A stretch of DNA of 64,000 bases from Rhodococcus_F sp040656415 (GTDB lineage: Bacteria; Actinomycetota; Actinomycetes; Mycobacteriales; Mycobacteriaceae), in NCBI RefSeq assembly GCF_040656415.1, contig NZ_JBFAMC010000001.1:1302001-1366000 (forward strand). Reading direction: 5' to 3'. The notes under the pieces are model-generated. The model saw nothing but the letters and a program-made list of their open reading frames with translations, was not told the DNA's origin and did not search any database. Each line of letters begins with the position of its first letter. The first letter of the stretch is position 1. Below, one piece after another: positions 34,818-43,170 of the stretch. The position numbers and the translations under genes are program-made.

Positions 34818-35972
34818 TCAGTCGAATCCGCCGCCGCCGGAGGGCAGGGGCATCTTGATGACACGATCGTCGGTGGGCCCAGGTTCGCCGGCGGTCTTGT
34901 TGACCGTGCTCACCCAGATGATGCCGTCCGGTCCGAGTGCGGCGCCGCCGAGCTGGCCGTAACGGTCCTGCGCAATTACGTTGGGCGCGGTGGTCACGGT
35001 GCCCGTGTCCGGGTCCGCAGCGAGCACCGCCATACCCTCGCCTGTGCTCAACGACACGGCGACGACGTCTCCTGCAGCGACGCAGCCACCGACACCTGGA
35101 CGCTCGGGCCACGTCCACGCCGGTGAGGAGGATGCCGACCCGTCGGCGCCGACGCGCTGCAAGCGGTCGTCGAGTGGGGTGCGGTCGGTGACCCAAACCG
35201 CGACACCAGGGTCGACGCATACACCACCCGCCGTGCCGATGCCTGACAACATCACCTGCGGTCGCGGTTGCGCAGATATCGATGCAGGAGACAGGGCTGT
35301 GACCTTCAGGAGTTTCCCTGCGAGTGAAGCGGGGTCGGCGGCTGCGGCCGGATTTCCGGCGTCGCCGGTGAGGACCATCAAATCGTCGCCCGAGAATTCG
35401 AGTGAACCGGTGTTGCCGGTTGCTCCCCGTGGGATCCCTCCGAGTATCTCCTTTGCGGTGTCGCCCGGCGCGATCCGCACGACCCGATTGTCGGTTGGCG
35501 TGGTGACGTATGCGTAGATCAGGTTGTCCTCGACAAAAGTCGGCGACAGGGCGATATCCAGTAGTCCGCCATCGGAACTGCCGTCGACGTCCACGTGTGC
35601 GATCTCTCGGGGTGTCTGTCCCTCTGCGACCTCCATGATGCGTCCCGTGCGGCGCTCGGCGACGAGCGCAGTGTCCCCCTCCGGGAGGACGACCAATCCG
35701 CCGGTGGTGCCAAGGCAGGTGGCAATCACGCTGGGGTCCGGATCCTCGCACGGTCCGAGCTGGGTTGGTGGTGGTATCTCGTCGGGGGTCGGCGGGGGGT
35801 TCCTCGGTTCGACCTCGCCGCCCACCGCCTCGGTCGGTTCAGGTGAAAAAGGAGAGGAAGCGGAGTCGTCGAATGTTGCGCACCCCGCAGCGAGGATCGC
35901 GGTGACGCACACCGCGGACACCGCCATCACAGATCTGCCAGAGGCGCGCCGGCGCTTCCCACCCACAATCAT
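34818..35972 (-). CDS. Lipoprotein with glucose/sorbosone dehydrogenase-like beta-propeller (LppZ-like)
   Basis: 384 residues. A basic n-region (KRRRASGR), hydrophobic core AVSAVCVTAILAAGC and lipobox cysteine give a lipid-anchored protein. A Pro-rich linker (RNPPPTPDEIPPPTQ) leads to a propeller with PEGDTALVAERRTGRI, DGGLLDIALSPTF and GGAALGPDGIIWVSTVN, typical of the GSDH family. Known PQQ and calcium ligands are not clearly conserved, so activity is uncertain. ATG 35972 is preferred; GTG 36002 would add ten residues, and neither has a clear ribosome binding site. It is divergent from the DoxX-like gene. Confidence 0.82.
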   Translation of the reverse strand: MIVGGKRRRASGRSVMAVSAVCVTAILAAGCATFDDSASSPFSPEPTEAVGGEVEPRNPPPTPDEIPPPTQLGPCEDPDPSVIATCLGTTGGLVVLPEGDTALVAERRTGRIMEVAEGQTPREIAHVDVDGSSDGGLLDIALSPTFVEDNLIYAYVTTPTDNRVVRIAPGDTAKEILGGIPRGATGNTGSLEFSGDDLMVLTGDAGNPAAAADPASLAGKLLKVTALSPASISAQPRPQVMLSGIGTAGGVCVDPGVAVWVTDRTPLDDRLQRVGADGSASSSPAWTWPERPGVGGCVAAGDVVAVSLSTGEGMAVLAADPDTGTVTTAPNVIAQDRYGQLGGAALGPDGIIWVSTVNKTAGEPGPTDDRVIKMPLPSGGGGFD

Positions 35973-36061
35973 GATGGAGACGTTACGGAAGTGTGGGCTC
36001 ACGCCGCCACGCCGGTTCCCTTTACCGGAGATGTCGCGTCGATCGCCCTACGCTGAACGGC

Positions 36062-36934
36062 GTGACTGACATGCGGAAAGATCCCAAGGAGTCGGGGGAC
36101 CAAGGTTCGAAGCAAGGCGACACGTCCGGCCACGGCGAGGTTGGGAGCCCTTTCGACCTTCCCACCGAGCGGTTTCCGTCGCCCGCATCGTCATCCGGCC
36201 CCCCTGACCAGGTCATCCTGCACACCGACGACGAGCTCGACCCCGGCAATGCGTTCAGTGCGGACTCCGTCACCGAGGAGATCCCCTCGTATCGGCCGTC
36301 GGAGACTTCCGGGATTTCGAAGCAGTCGACGCGAGCGCTCGGCGAGGCACCTGTCGGGCAACACCCCAGTACGAGGGATGTCTCCTCGCCCCGGATTGGC
36401 GGGGGCGATGTCGAGATCGGCCGCGGCACGCTGGACCTCGGTCTACTGGTCCTGCGCCTCGCGGTCGGGGGCACGATTCTGGTGCACGGTCTGCAGAAGC
36501 TGACGGGGATGTGGAACGGTCCGGGTCTCGGCGGTTTCGAGGAAATGCTCGCGAACGGGGGTTTCCAGCAAGCGAAGCTTCTGTCGGTCCTCGGGGCTGT
36601 CGGCGAGGTCGTTGGCGGCGCATTGCTGATTGTCGGTTTACTGACTCCGCTCGCGGCTGCATCGGTGCTCGCGGTGATGATCAACGCGTGGGCGTTCCGG
36701 CAGATTGGTCAGCCGGGGCTCGAGTATTTCGCGCCCGCGGGCACCGAATACGAGACGCTGTTGGGAGTGTGCGCCGGCGTGATCATTCTCACAGGCCCGG
36801 GTCGCATCTCACTGGATGGTCGCCGGGGGTGGGCAACACGGCCGTTCATCGGTTCGCTCGCTGCTCTGATCCTCGGTATCGCAGCCGGAGTATGCGTATG
36901 GATCTTCCTGAACGGCGCCAACCCGCTCATCTGA
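36062..36934 (+). CDS. DoxX family membrane protein with long acidic N-terminal extension (Rv3005c-like)
   Basis: 290 residues. The first 120 are hydrophilic, Ser/Pro/Asp-rich and probably disordered. The DoxX domain follows, with four membrane segments: GLLVLRLAVGGTILVHGLQKL, VLGAVGEVVGGALLIVGLLTP, VLAVMINAWAF and a C-terminal pair. Mycobacterial Rv3005c (MRE complex) works with SodA and SseA in oxidative-stress defence; those partners are not in this window. Start GTG 36062, alternative ATG 36071. Confidence 0.85.
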   Translation: MTDMRKDPKESGDQGSKQGDTSGHGEVGSPFDLPTERFPSPASSSGPPDQVILHTDDELDPGNAFSADSVTEEIPSYRPSETSGISKQSTRALGEAPVGQHPSTRDVSSPRIGGGDVEIGRGTLDLGLLVLRLAVGGTILVHGLQKLTGMWNGPGLGGFEEMLANGGFQQAKLLSVLGAVGEVVGGALLIVGLLTPLAAASVLAVMINAWAFRQIGQPGLEYFAPAGTEYETLLGVCAGVIILTGPGRISLDGRRGWATRPFIGSLAALILGIAAGVCVWIFLNGANPLI

Positions 36935-37042
36935 TCCTGCTCTGTTCCTCCGCTTCGCCGCACACGTGGAGCCGCGCGTGATGGAGTCGTTCACTATGGG
37001 TCGCCTGCACGCAGTGAGCCGGCGACCTTGTGACCCGGCCTA

Positions 37043-37903
37043 CTATTTCTCCGCCTGTTTGCAGCGTGCGCAGCTCTTGGCTGGAGAGCACACCGCCCGG
37101 GTCTGATCGATGCAGTTGGTCAGGTTGAGCAAACGCTTCCTGAAGTTTTGCTCGTCGTCCCGGTCGATTCGATGCGCGACACCGTCCAACGTCACGATCA
37201 ATGAGCCATCTTCGGTGGCGCGGACATGCCCGTCTGCTCGGCCCGTGTTTCTTCGATGTCCCTGTACGTGGCTTCTTCTCGCCTCCCAGGCCTGGCGGTT
37301 GAGGTCCGACGCGTCGGCCTGGTCGAGTCGATGCTCGATGCCGTCCAACGTCACAGTGACCCGCCCATCCTGGTACCCGACCATTGCGTCTGCGCGCCGG
37401 ACGGATTCGAGCAGTGATTCGAGCAGTGGTTCGACTTCTTGCGCGGGCGCCTCGTGCACGCGTTTGACTTCCTCGTGTTCGAGTAGGTGCTCGATGCCGT
37501 CCGATATCACGATGACTCGCCCGCCGTCGTGTCGGACCACAGAGTCGGCTCGTCGCAGTGATTCGATCTTCCGCACGGTCGCCTGTTGCACGCGTTCGAC
37601 TTTCTCCCGCCGTGCACGCTCTTCGGTCCGCCGCCGGCGCGCATCGCGTACACGCCACTCCTGATACGCCTCGCGTTTCCGTTGGTAGACGATCCGTTTG
37701 AAGAGCGGCTCTAGGTGCTCAACCTCGATAACAGCCACCCGTAGGAGCTCTTCTATCGGGTCGAGTCCTACTTGTCTCGCAGCATCACTCAATTCGGCCT
37801 GCTCGAGGCCGGCTGCACGGATCACCTCGTCGGTCGTGGCCTTCACGGACTCGGCTACCTCGGCCACACTCAGCCGTGTCGTAGTCGTTGCATCATCGCT
37901 CAT
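37043..37903 (-). CDS. Unrecognised protein with three internal 26-residue repeats and Cys-rich tail
   Basis: 286 residues; I recognise no family. Residues 10-35 (SVAEVAESVKATTDEVIRAAG) could form a weak helix-turn-helix. Residues 70-117 are strongly charged (RKREAYQEW..RRRTEERARREKVERVQ) and likely a long helix or coiled coil. Three repeats follow near 118-143, 170-195 and 222-247, each of the form RAD-x5-8-G-R/S-x-IVTLDGIEHRL (copies: VIVISDGIEHLLEH, VTVTLDGIEHRLDQ, LIVTLDGVAHRIDR). The tail has four cysteines (C264, C272, C278, C281; CSPAKSCARC) suggesting metal binding. Start ATG 37903; the frame extends upstream to 38242 into ilvD, which I rejected. It lies downstream of ilvD, same strand, 103 bp gap. 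Confidence 0.7.
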   Translation of the reverse strand: MSDDATTTTRLSVAEVAESVKATTDEVIRAAGLEQAELSDAARQVGLDPIEELLRVAVIEVEHLEPLFKRIVYQRKREAYQEWRVRDARRRRTEERARREKVERVQQATVRKIESLRRADSVVRHDGGRVIVISDGIEHLLEHEEVKRVHEAPAQEVEPLLESLLESVRRADAMVGYQDGRVTVTLDGIEHRLDQADASDLNRQAWEARRSHVQGHRRNTGRADGHVRATEDGSLIVTLDGVAHRIDRDDEQNFRKRLLNLTNCIDQTRAVCSPAKSCARCKQAEK

Positions 37904-38006
37904 GCGCGCAAGTTCATCACGGCCGACCGACTGGTGAAGAGTGATTACCAGAACGGCCCTTTCGTGCCGAGAACATGTGTGGCGGGATCCATTGCGGAGT
38001 CCTGGA

Positions 38007-39848
38007 TCACGGAACCTGCCGGACGGCCCCCTTGTCAGCGGACGTCGCCAGCGCGGCATAGGCGCGCAGTGCGGTAGTGATGGTGCGGTCGCGGTCCACC
38101 GGCTGCCACGGCTGCTCTCTTGCTTCCATTTTGGCGCGCCGTTCGGCGAGCACCGCATCGTCGACGAGGACCTCGAGGGCTCGGGTGGCGACGTCGATGC
38201 GGATCTGGTCGCCGTTTTCGATGAGGCCGATCGCACCGCCACCCGCCGCCTCCGGGGAGATGTGCCCGATCGACAGGCCGGAGGTTCCGCCGGAGAACCG
38301 TCCGTCGGTGATCAACGCGCATTGCTTGCCGAGGCCTGCCCCCTTCAGGAAAGCGGTGGGGTGCAGCATTTCCTGCATGCCAGGTCCGCCCTTCGGGCCC
38401 TCGTACCGTACGACGAGAACGTCGCCGGGCTTGATTCGTTTCTGCAGGATTGTCGAGACGGCCTCCTCCTGCGACTCGACGACCAGCGCAGGCCCCTGGA
38501 AGGAGAACAGTTCTTCGTCGATGCCGGCGGTCTTGAGAATGGCACCATCGACAGCGATGTTGCCGCGCAGCACCACCAGCCCACCCTCGACGGTGTAGGC
38601 GTGCTCCTTGTCGCGTATGCAACCGGACACCGCGTCGGTGTCGAGCGAACTCCAGCGGTTGCCCGTGGAGAACGGTTCGGTGGTGCGCACGCCACCAGGG
38701 GCCGCGCGGAACAGTTCGAGCGCCTCGGCGGACGCTGTGCCGGAGCGGATGTCCCAGGTATCGAGCCACTCGTCGAGGGTCTTCGTGTGCACGGAGGAGA
38801 CGTCGGTCTCGAGTAACCCGGCGCGGTGGAGTTCCCCGAGGAGGGCGGGAATTCCGCCTGCCCGGTGGACGTCCTCCATGTGATAGTCCGAGTTGGGCGA
38901 CACCTTCGACAGGCAGGGTACGTTGCGGCTGATCTCGTCGATGCTGTCGAGATCGAAGTCGATCTCACCCTCCTGTGCTGCCGCGAGGGTGTGCAGGACA
39001 GTGTTCGTGGATCCGCCCATCGCGACGTCGAGTGCCATGGCGTTACGAAATGCATGGGGAGAGGCAATGTTCCGAGGAAGGACCGACTCGTCCTCGTCAC
39101 GGTAATAGCGCAGGGCAGCCTCGACGACGGTTGTTCCTGCCCGGGTGAAGAGTGCACGGCGGGCCTGGTGGGTGGCCAAGGTCGATCCGTTGCCAGGCAA
39201 CGCGAGACCGAGGGCCTCGGTGAGGCAGTTCATCGAATTGGCCGTGAACATCCCCGAGCAGGAACCGCAAGTGGGACATGCGCTTCGCTCGATTTCTTCG
39301 AGACCGGATTCACTGACCGAATCGTTCGCGCTCGCAGAGATCGCGGTGACGAGGTCGGTGGGGGCTTGCGCGACCCCACCGACCACGACAGCCTTGCCCG
39401 CCTCCATCGGCCCGCCGGAGACGAACACGGTAGGAATGTTCAAACGCATTGCAGCATTGAGCATTCCGGGGGTGATCTTGTCACAATTGGAGATGCACAC
39501 AAGGGCGTCGGCGGTGTGTGCGTTGACCATGTATTCGACTGAGTCGGCGATGATCTCCCGGCTGGGAAGGGAATACAGCATGCCGCCGTGCCCCATTGCG
39601 ATCCCGTCGTCGACCGCAATTGTGTGGAACTCGCGAGGTACCCCTCCGGCGCCGCGCACAGCGTCGGCAACGATGTCGCCGACGTTCTTGAGATGGACGT
39701 GCCCGGGAACGAACTGAGTGTACGAATTGGCGATCGCGACGATCGGCTTTCCGAAGTCGGAGTCCGTCATTCCTGTGGCGCGCCAAAGTGCGCGGGCGCC
39801 CGCGGCATTTCTTCCGGCGGTGGTGGTTCGGGACCTCAGCGGTGGCAT
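38007..39848 (-). CDS. ilvD: Dihydroxy-acid dehydratase
   Basis: 613 residues. Third step of valine and isoleucine synthesis. Fe-S ligands appear in ISNCDKITPGM and ACPTCGSCSGMFTANSMNCL; LITDGRFSGGTSGLSIGHISPEAAGGG is the C-terminal signature. Start ATG 39848 after AAGGAAGG, preferred over a 13-residue extension. In M. tuberculosis ilvD is elsewhere (Rv0189c); here it lies 0.8 kb from ilvBNC but on the other strand, so it escapes the ilvB attenuator. Confidence 0.96.
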   Translation of the reverse strand: MPPLRSRTTTAGRNAAGARALWRATGMTDSDFGKPIVAIANSYTQFVPGHVHLKNVGDIVADAVRGAGGVPREFHTIAVDDGIAMGHGGMLYSLPSREIIADSVEYMVNAHTADALVCISNCDKITPGMLNAAMRLNIPTVFVSGGPMEAGKAVVVGGVAQAPTDLVTAISASANDSVSESGLEEIERSACPTCGSCSGMFTANSMNCLTEALGLALPGNGSTLATHQARRALFTRAGTTVVEAALRYYRDEDESVLPRNIASPHAFRNAMALDVAMGGSTNTVLHTLAAAQEGEIDFDLDSIDEISRNVPCLSKVSPNSDYHMEDVHRAGGIPALLGELHRAGLLETDVSSVHTKTLDEWLDTWDIRSGTASAEALELFRAAPGGVRTTEPFSTGNRWSSLDTDAVSGCIRDKEHAYTVEGGLVVLRGNIAVDGAILKTAGIDEELFSFQGPALVVESQEEAVSTILQKRIKPGDVLVVRYEGPKGGPGMQEMLHPTAFLKGAGLGKQCALITDGRFSGGTSGLSIGHISPEAAGGGAIGLIENGDQIRIDVATRALEVLVDDAVLAERRAKMEAREQPWQPVDRDRTITTALRAYAALATSADKGAVRQVP

Positions 39849-39925
39849 GAGCGCCTTCCTTGGTCGGCGTACTGAGTGGATGGGCAAACGGTAGAAGGAG
39901 ACAGGCGAACGCTACTCGAGCACTA

Positions 39926-40441
39926 TCAGTCGTCTGCGTCCGACTGGTTCCCTGTCGGGTGCCCGCCGTTCGATTCGGGGTCGCCTTGGTTGGCGGATTC
40001 CTCTGCGGCCGCCGCTGCCGCATAGGGATCGGTGATGCGGCCGCCGCTGGCGGCTGCGATCTGGGGTAGTCGATCGAAGGTGACCACGGGCAGGGAGACT
40101 TCACTGCCGTCGGTCAACGTCGCCCGCGCCCAGCTGCGCTTGGGAAATCGGAACCCCGTGATTTGAGACCACGACAGCGACTGGCTGCGGATCAGCTTGC
40201 GCACAGTGAGTCCGTCGGGAGTGACGGTGGTGCGCACCCGCGCGACCCAGACTGCGGCAATTATCGGCGCGATGATGAGCCAACCGAAGGCTTCAGGCCA
40301 GCCGAAGATGGGAAACGACACGGCGAAAAGGAGAAAGGCACATCCCAGGTAGGCCAGCGGAGAAATTCTGATGACCTGACTTGGCGGGTTCTTCGTATGG
40401 GATGATGGTTCTGGTGGCACGGGCTGCTTCGGAGTTGACAC
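39926..40441 (-). CDS. PH-domain membrane protein (Cfp6/Rv3004-like)
   Basis: 171 residues. A hydrophilic N-terminus, two membrane segments (LAYLGCAFLLFAVSFPIFGW and FGWLIIAPIIAAVWVA) and a bacterial PH-like domain (VTPDGLTVRKLIRSQSLSWSQITGFRFPKRSWARATLTDGSEVSLPV) match the low-molecular-weight antigen family. The acidic tail is low complexity. Start GTG 40441. It is divergent from the ilvB leader region. Function unknown. Confidence 0.85.
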   Translation of the reverse strand: MSTPKQPVPPEPSSHTKNPPSQVIRISPLAYLGCAFLLFAVSFPIFGWPEAFGWLIIAPIIAAVWVARVRTTVTPDGLTVRKLIRSQSLSWSQITGFRFPKRSWARATLTDGSEVSLPVVTFDRLPQIAAASGGRITDPYAAAAAAEESANQGDPESNGGHPTGNQSDADD

Positions 40442-40501
40442 CTCTTCATCTTCGCATTGCAGCCGATGTATCTTACATTCTGGGACGGACGACTCACGAA
40501 G

Positions 40502-40531
40502 TTGACTGTTCACACTTCACGCGCCTACCGT
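40502..40531 (+). promoter_or_regulatory. Predicted ilvBNC promoter
   Basis: TTGACT (40502-40507) and TACCGT (40526-40531) with an 18-base spacer form a plausible sigma-70-type promoter. A start site about 7 bases later would coincide with the GTG of the leader peptide at 40539, making that peptide leaderless. Inference from spacing only. Confidence 0.5.
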
Positions 40532-40538
40532 TTAGCAC

Positions 40539-40586
40539 GTGAAACAGAATGAGTTGCTCGTAATCGGCCGGCGCGTCGTCGCCTGA
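40539..40586 (+). CDS. ilvL: ilvBNC attenuator leader peptide (15 residues)
   Basis: GTG start, reading MKQNELLVIGRRVVA then TGA. Six of fifteen codons are Leu, Val or Ile (LLVI and VV), the regulatory amino acids of the pathway. No Shine-Dalgarno is visible, in keeping with a leaderless transcript. The two consecutive Val codons (40575-40580) fall at the edge of the left arm of the following pause hairpin. Corynebacterium glutamicum ilvBNC is known to use such a leader. Confidence 0.85.
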   Translation: MKQNELLVIGRRVVA

Positions 40587-40620
40587 GTCGATTCTTCAAC
40601 TCGCCAGATAACGACGCGCC
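40570..40620 (+). promoter_or_regulatory. Pause/protector hairpin of the ilv attenuator
   Basis: GGCGCGTCGT (40570-40579), inside the leader peptide, pairs perfectly with ACGACGCGCC (40611-40620), which directly abuts the terminator stem. A ribosome stalled at the Val codons would cover the left arm and change folding downstream. Confidence 0.75.
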
Positions 40621-40654
40621 ACCCTCGTACAGCATTCGCTGACGGGGGTTTTTT
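40621..40654 (+). terminator. ilv attenuator terminator
   Basis: ACCCTCGT and CAGC (one bulged A) pair with GCTG and ACGGGGGT around the loop ATTC, giving 12 pairs including one G-U. Six T residues follow (40649-40654). It ends 32 bases before the ilvB start. Confidence 0.88.
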
Positions 40655-40686
40655 GTTGCCCGGAGCCAGAACCAGAGGATTTCTCA

Positions 40687-42633
40687 GTGAGCGCACCAAC
40701 CGCACGGCCTCAGCCCACGCCGCGCAAGTCGGGGCCAGCCAGCCCGACCACCGTGGCCGCCGCGACACAGACCAATAGCCGCCGCCAACTCCCCCCTGAG
40801 CGGGTCAGCGGCGCCCAGTCCGTGGTTCGAGCCCTCGAGGAACTCGAGGTCGACACGGTATTCGGAATTCCCGGTGGTGCAGTCCTTCCTCTCTACGATC
40901 CGTTGTTCGACTCGAAGAAGGTCCGGCACGTCCTCGTCCGGCATGAGCAGGGCGCCGGCCACGCCGCTACGGGGTACGCGCAGGCAACTGGCAAGATCGG
41001 CGTCTGCATGGCGACTTCGGGACCCGGTGCGACCAACCTGGTGACTCCGCTCGCCGACGCGCAGATGGATTCCGTCCCCGTCGTGGCGATCACGGGTCAG
41101 GTGGGTCGTGGCCTCATCGGTACGGATGCATTTCAGGAGGCCGATATCTCCGGCATCACCATGCCGATCACCAAGCACAACTTCCTGATCACCGATGGTG
41201 CCGACATTCCTCGCATCATCGCGGAGGCGTTCTACCTCGCCTCCAGCGGGCGGCCCGGCGCTGTGCTCGTCGATATCCCGAAGGACGTTCTGCAGTCGCA
41301 GACCACGTTTTCGTGGCCGCCCGAGATGCGGTTGCCCGGTTACCGTCCTGTCACCAAGCCGCACGGAAAGCAGGTGCGCGAGGCGGCTCGGCTCATCGCC
41401 GAGGCCAAGCGCCCCGTTCTCTACGTCGGTGGTGGAGTCATCAAGGCCGACGCGTCTTCGGAGCTGCTCGAGCTCGCCGAACTCACGGGCATCCCGGTTG
41501 TCGGCACACTCATGGCACGAGGTGCCTTCCCCGACAGCCACAAGCTCAACTGCGGCATGCCTGGCATGCACGGCACGGTCGCGGCCGTGGCGGCGCTGCA
41601 ACGCAGCGACCTGCTCATCACACTCGGCGCGCGTTTCGACGACCGCGTGACGGGGCAGCTCGACTCCTTCGCTCCTGACGCCAAGGTCATTCACGCCGAC
41701 ATCGACCCTGCGGAGATCGGCAAGAACCGGTACGCGGACGTGCCGATCGTCGGCGACTGCAAGGAAGTCATCGGCGAGCTGATCGAGGCGATCAGGGCCG
41801 ACCTGGCGACCGGCACCGCGTTCGACCTCGCCAAGTGGTGGGAGTACCTCGATGACATCCGGCGCACCTACCCACTCAGCTATGACCGTCCCGAAGACGG
41901 GTCGCTGTCGCCCGAGTTCGTGATCAAGTCGGTGGGCAAACTCGTCGGCCCCGACGCGATCTACTGCGCGGGTGTGGGTCAGCACCAGATGTGGGCGGCG
42001 CAGTTCGTGGACTACGAGAAGCCACGCACATGGCTGAACTCCGGTGGGCTCGGCACAATGGGGTATGCCATTCCCGCGGCGATGGGCGCCAAGATGGGGA
42101 AGCCCGACACAGAGGTGTGGGCTATCGATGGTGACGGCTGCTTCCAGATGACCAACCAGGAACTCGCCACGTGCGCGGTCGAGGGTGTCCCGATCAAGGT
42201 TGCGCTCATCAACAACGGCAACCTGGGCATGGTGCGACAATGGCAGACGCTGTTCTACGAGGAGCGCTACTCCAACACCAATCTCGGTACTCACGGCGCG
42301 GTACGGATCCCGGACTTCGTCAAGCTCGCAGAGGCGCTGGGCTGCCACGGAATTCGCGTCGAGCGAGAAGAAGACGTCGAGGCGGCGATCCGTGAGGCAC
42401 AGTCCATCAACGATCGTCCGGTCGTGATCGACTTCATCGTCGGCGCCGACGCCCAGGTATGGCCGATGGTCGCAGCAGGAACCAGCAACGACGAGATCCA
42501 GGCGGCACGGGGCATCCGTCCGCTGTTCGAGGACGACGAGGCGGCCGCGGAACCGGCCGTCGTTTACGAAGCCATGGAGCGCGAGCAGCAGCGCTCCGGC
42601 GAGGCCGCAGCGGCCGGGGAGGAAGATCAGTGA
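40687..42633 (+). CDS. ilvB: Acetolactate synthase large subunit
   Basis: 648 residues. First common step of branched-chain amino acid synthesis. The ThDP glutamate is in LVRHEQGAGHAATGYA. GTDAFQEADI and the FAD-binding LGARFDDRVTGQLD are present. The ThDP-Mg motif is GDGCFQMTNQELATCAVEGVPIKVALINNGNLG. The N-terminal 35 residues and acidic Ala/Glu-rich C-terminus are lineage-specific. Start GTG 40687 after AGAGGA. The stop overlaps ilvN by 4 bp. Confidence 0.97.
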   Translation: MSAPTARPQPTPRKSGPASPTTVAAATQTNSRRQLPPERVSGAQSVVRALEELEVDTVFGIPGGAVLPLYDPLFDSKKVRHVLVRHEQGAGHAATGYAQATGKIGVCMATSGPGATNLVTPLADAQMDSVPVVAITGQVGRGLIGTDAFQEADISGITMPITKHNFLITDGADIPRIIAEAFYLASSGRPGAVLVDIPKDVLQSQTTFSWPPEMRLPGYRPVTKPHGKQVREAARLIAEAKRPVLYVGGGVIKADASSELLELAELTGIPVVGTLMARGAFPDSHKLNCGMPGMHGTVAAVAALQRSDLLITLGARFDDRVTGQLDSFAPDAKVIHADIDPAEIGKNRYADVPIVGDCKEVIGELIEAIRADLATGTAFDLAKWWEYLDDIRRTYPLSYDRPEDGSLSPEFVIKSVGKLVGPDAIYCAGVGQHQMWAAQFVDYEKPRTWLNSGGLGTMGYAIPAAMGAKMGKPDTEVWAIDGDGCFQMTNQELATCAVEGVPIKVALINNGNLGMVRQWQTLFYEERYSNTNLGTHGAVRIPDFVKLAEALGCHGIRVEREEDVEAAIREAQSINDRPVVIDFIVGADAQVWPMVAAGTSNDEIQAARGIRPLFEDDEAAAEPAVVYEAMEREQQRSGEAAAAGEEDQ

Positions 42634-43133
42634 GTACCAGCCACACCCTCAGTGTTCTCGTCGAGGACAAGCCGGGCGTGCTGGCCAGAGTGGCCGCTCT
42701 GTTCTCCCGTCGTGGATTCAACATCGAGTCGCTCGCCGTCGGTGGCACGGAGCTGCCCGACATCTCACGCATGACAATCGTGGTGACCGTCGACGAGTTC
42801 CCCCTCGAGCAGGTAACAAAGCAGCTCAACAAGCTCGTGAACGTCATCAAGATCGTCGAGCAGGACGGCGAGGCTTCGGTGGCCCGCGAGTTGCTATTGA
42901 TCAAGGTACGTGCGGACGCGAGCGTTCGCACGCAGGTGATCGAGACAGTGAATCTGTTCCGCGCCAAGGTGATCGACGTTTCCCCGGAGTCGGTGACGAT
43001 CGAGGCGACTGGAACCAGATCCAAGCTGGATGCGTTGTTGCGGATGCTCGATCCGTACGGCGTCCGAGAGATCGTGCAGTCCGGTGTCGTGGCGGTCGGG
43101 CGAGGACCGAAATCCATCACTGCCGCCCGCTAG
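42630..43133 (+). CDS. ilvN: Acetolactate synthase small (regulatory) subunit
   Basis: 167 residues. The N-terminal ACT domain HTLSVLVEDKPGVLARVAALFSRRGFNIESL binds valine for feedback inhibition; the C-terminal domain (VTIEATGTRSKLDALLRML) activates IlvB. Start GTG 42630, overlapping the ilvB stop as GTGA. The longer upstream frame lies inside ilvB and is not used. ilvC follows after 37 bp. Confidence 0.97.
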   Translation: MSTSHTLSVLVEDKPGVLARVAALFSRRGFNIESLAVGGTELPDISRMTIVVTVDEFPLEQVTKQLNKLVNVIKIVEQDGEASVARELLLIKVRADASVRTQVIETVNLFRAKVIDVSPESVTIEATGTRSKLDALLRMLDPYGVREIVQSGVVAVGRGPKSITAAR

Positions 43134-43170
43134 TACCGTGAATAACAAGCTCCGAGAAAGAGGTTGAACT

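Noticed and set aside
37904..38242. Upstream extension of the triple-repeat protein into ilvD
   Set aside because: The extension is Arg/Ser/Pro-rich shadow of the ilvD C-terminus; ATG 37903 begins natural-looking sequence.
40684..42348. A 554-codon minus-strand frame opposite ilvB
   Set aside because: ilvB is certain on the plus strand; the frame has low-complexity shadow composition.
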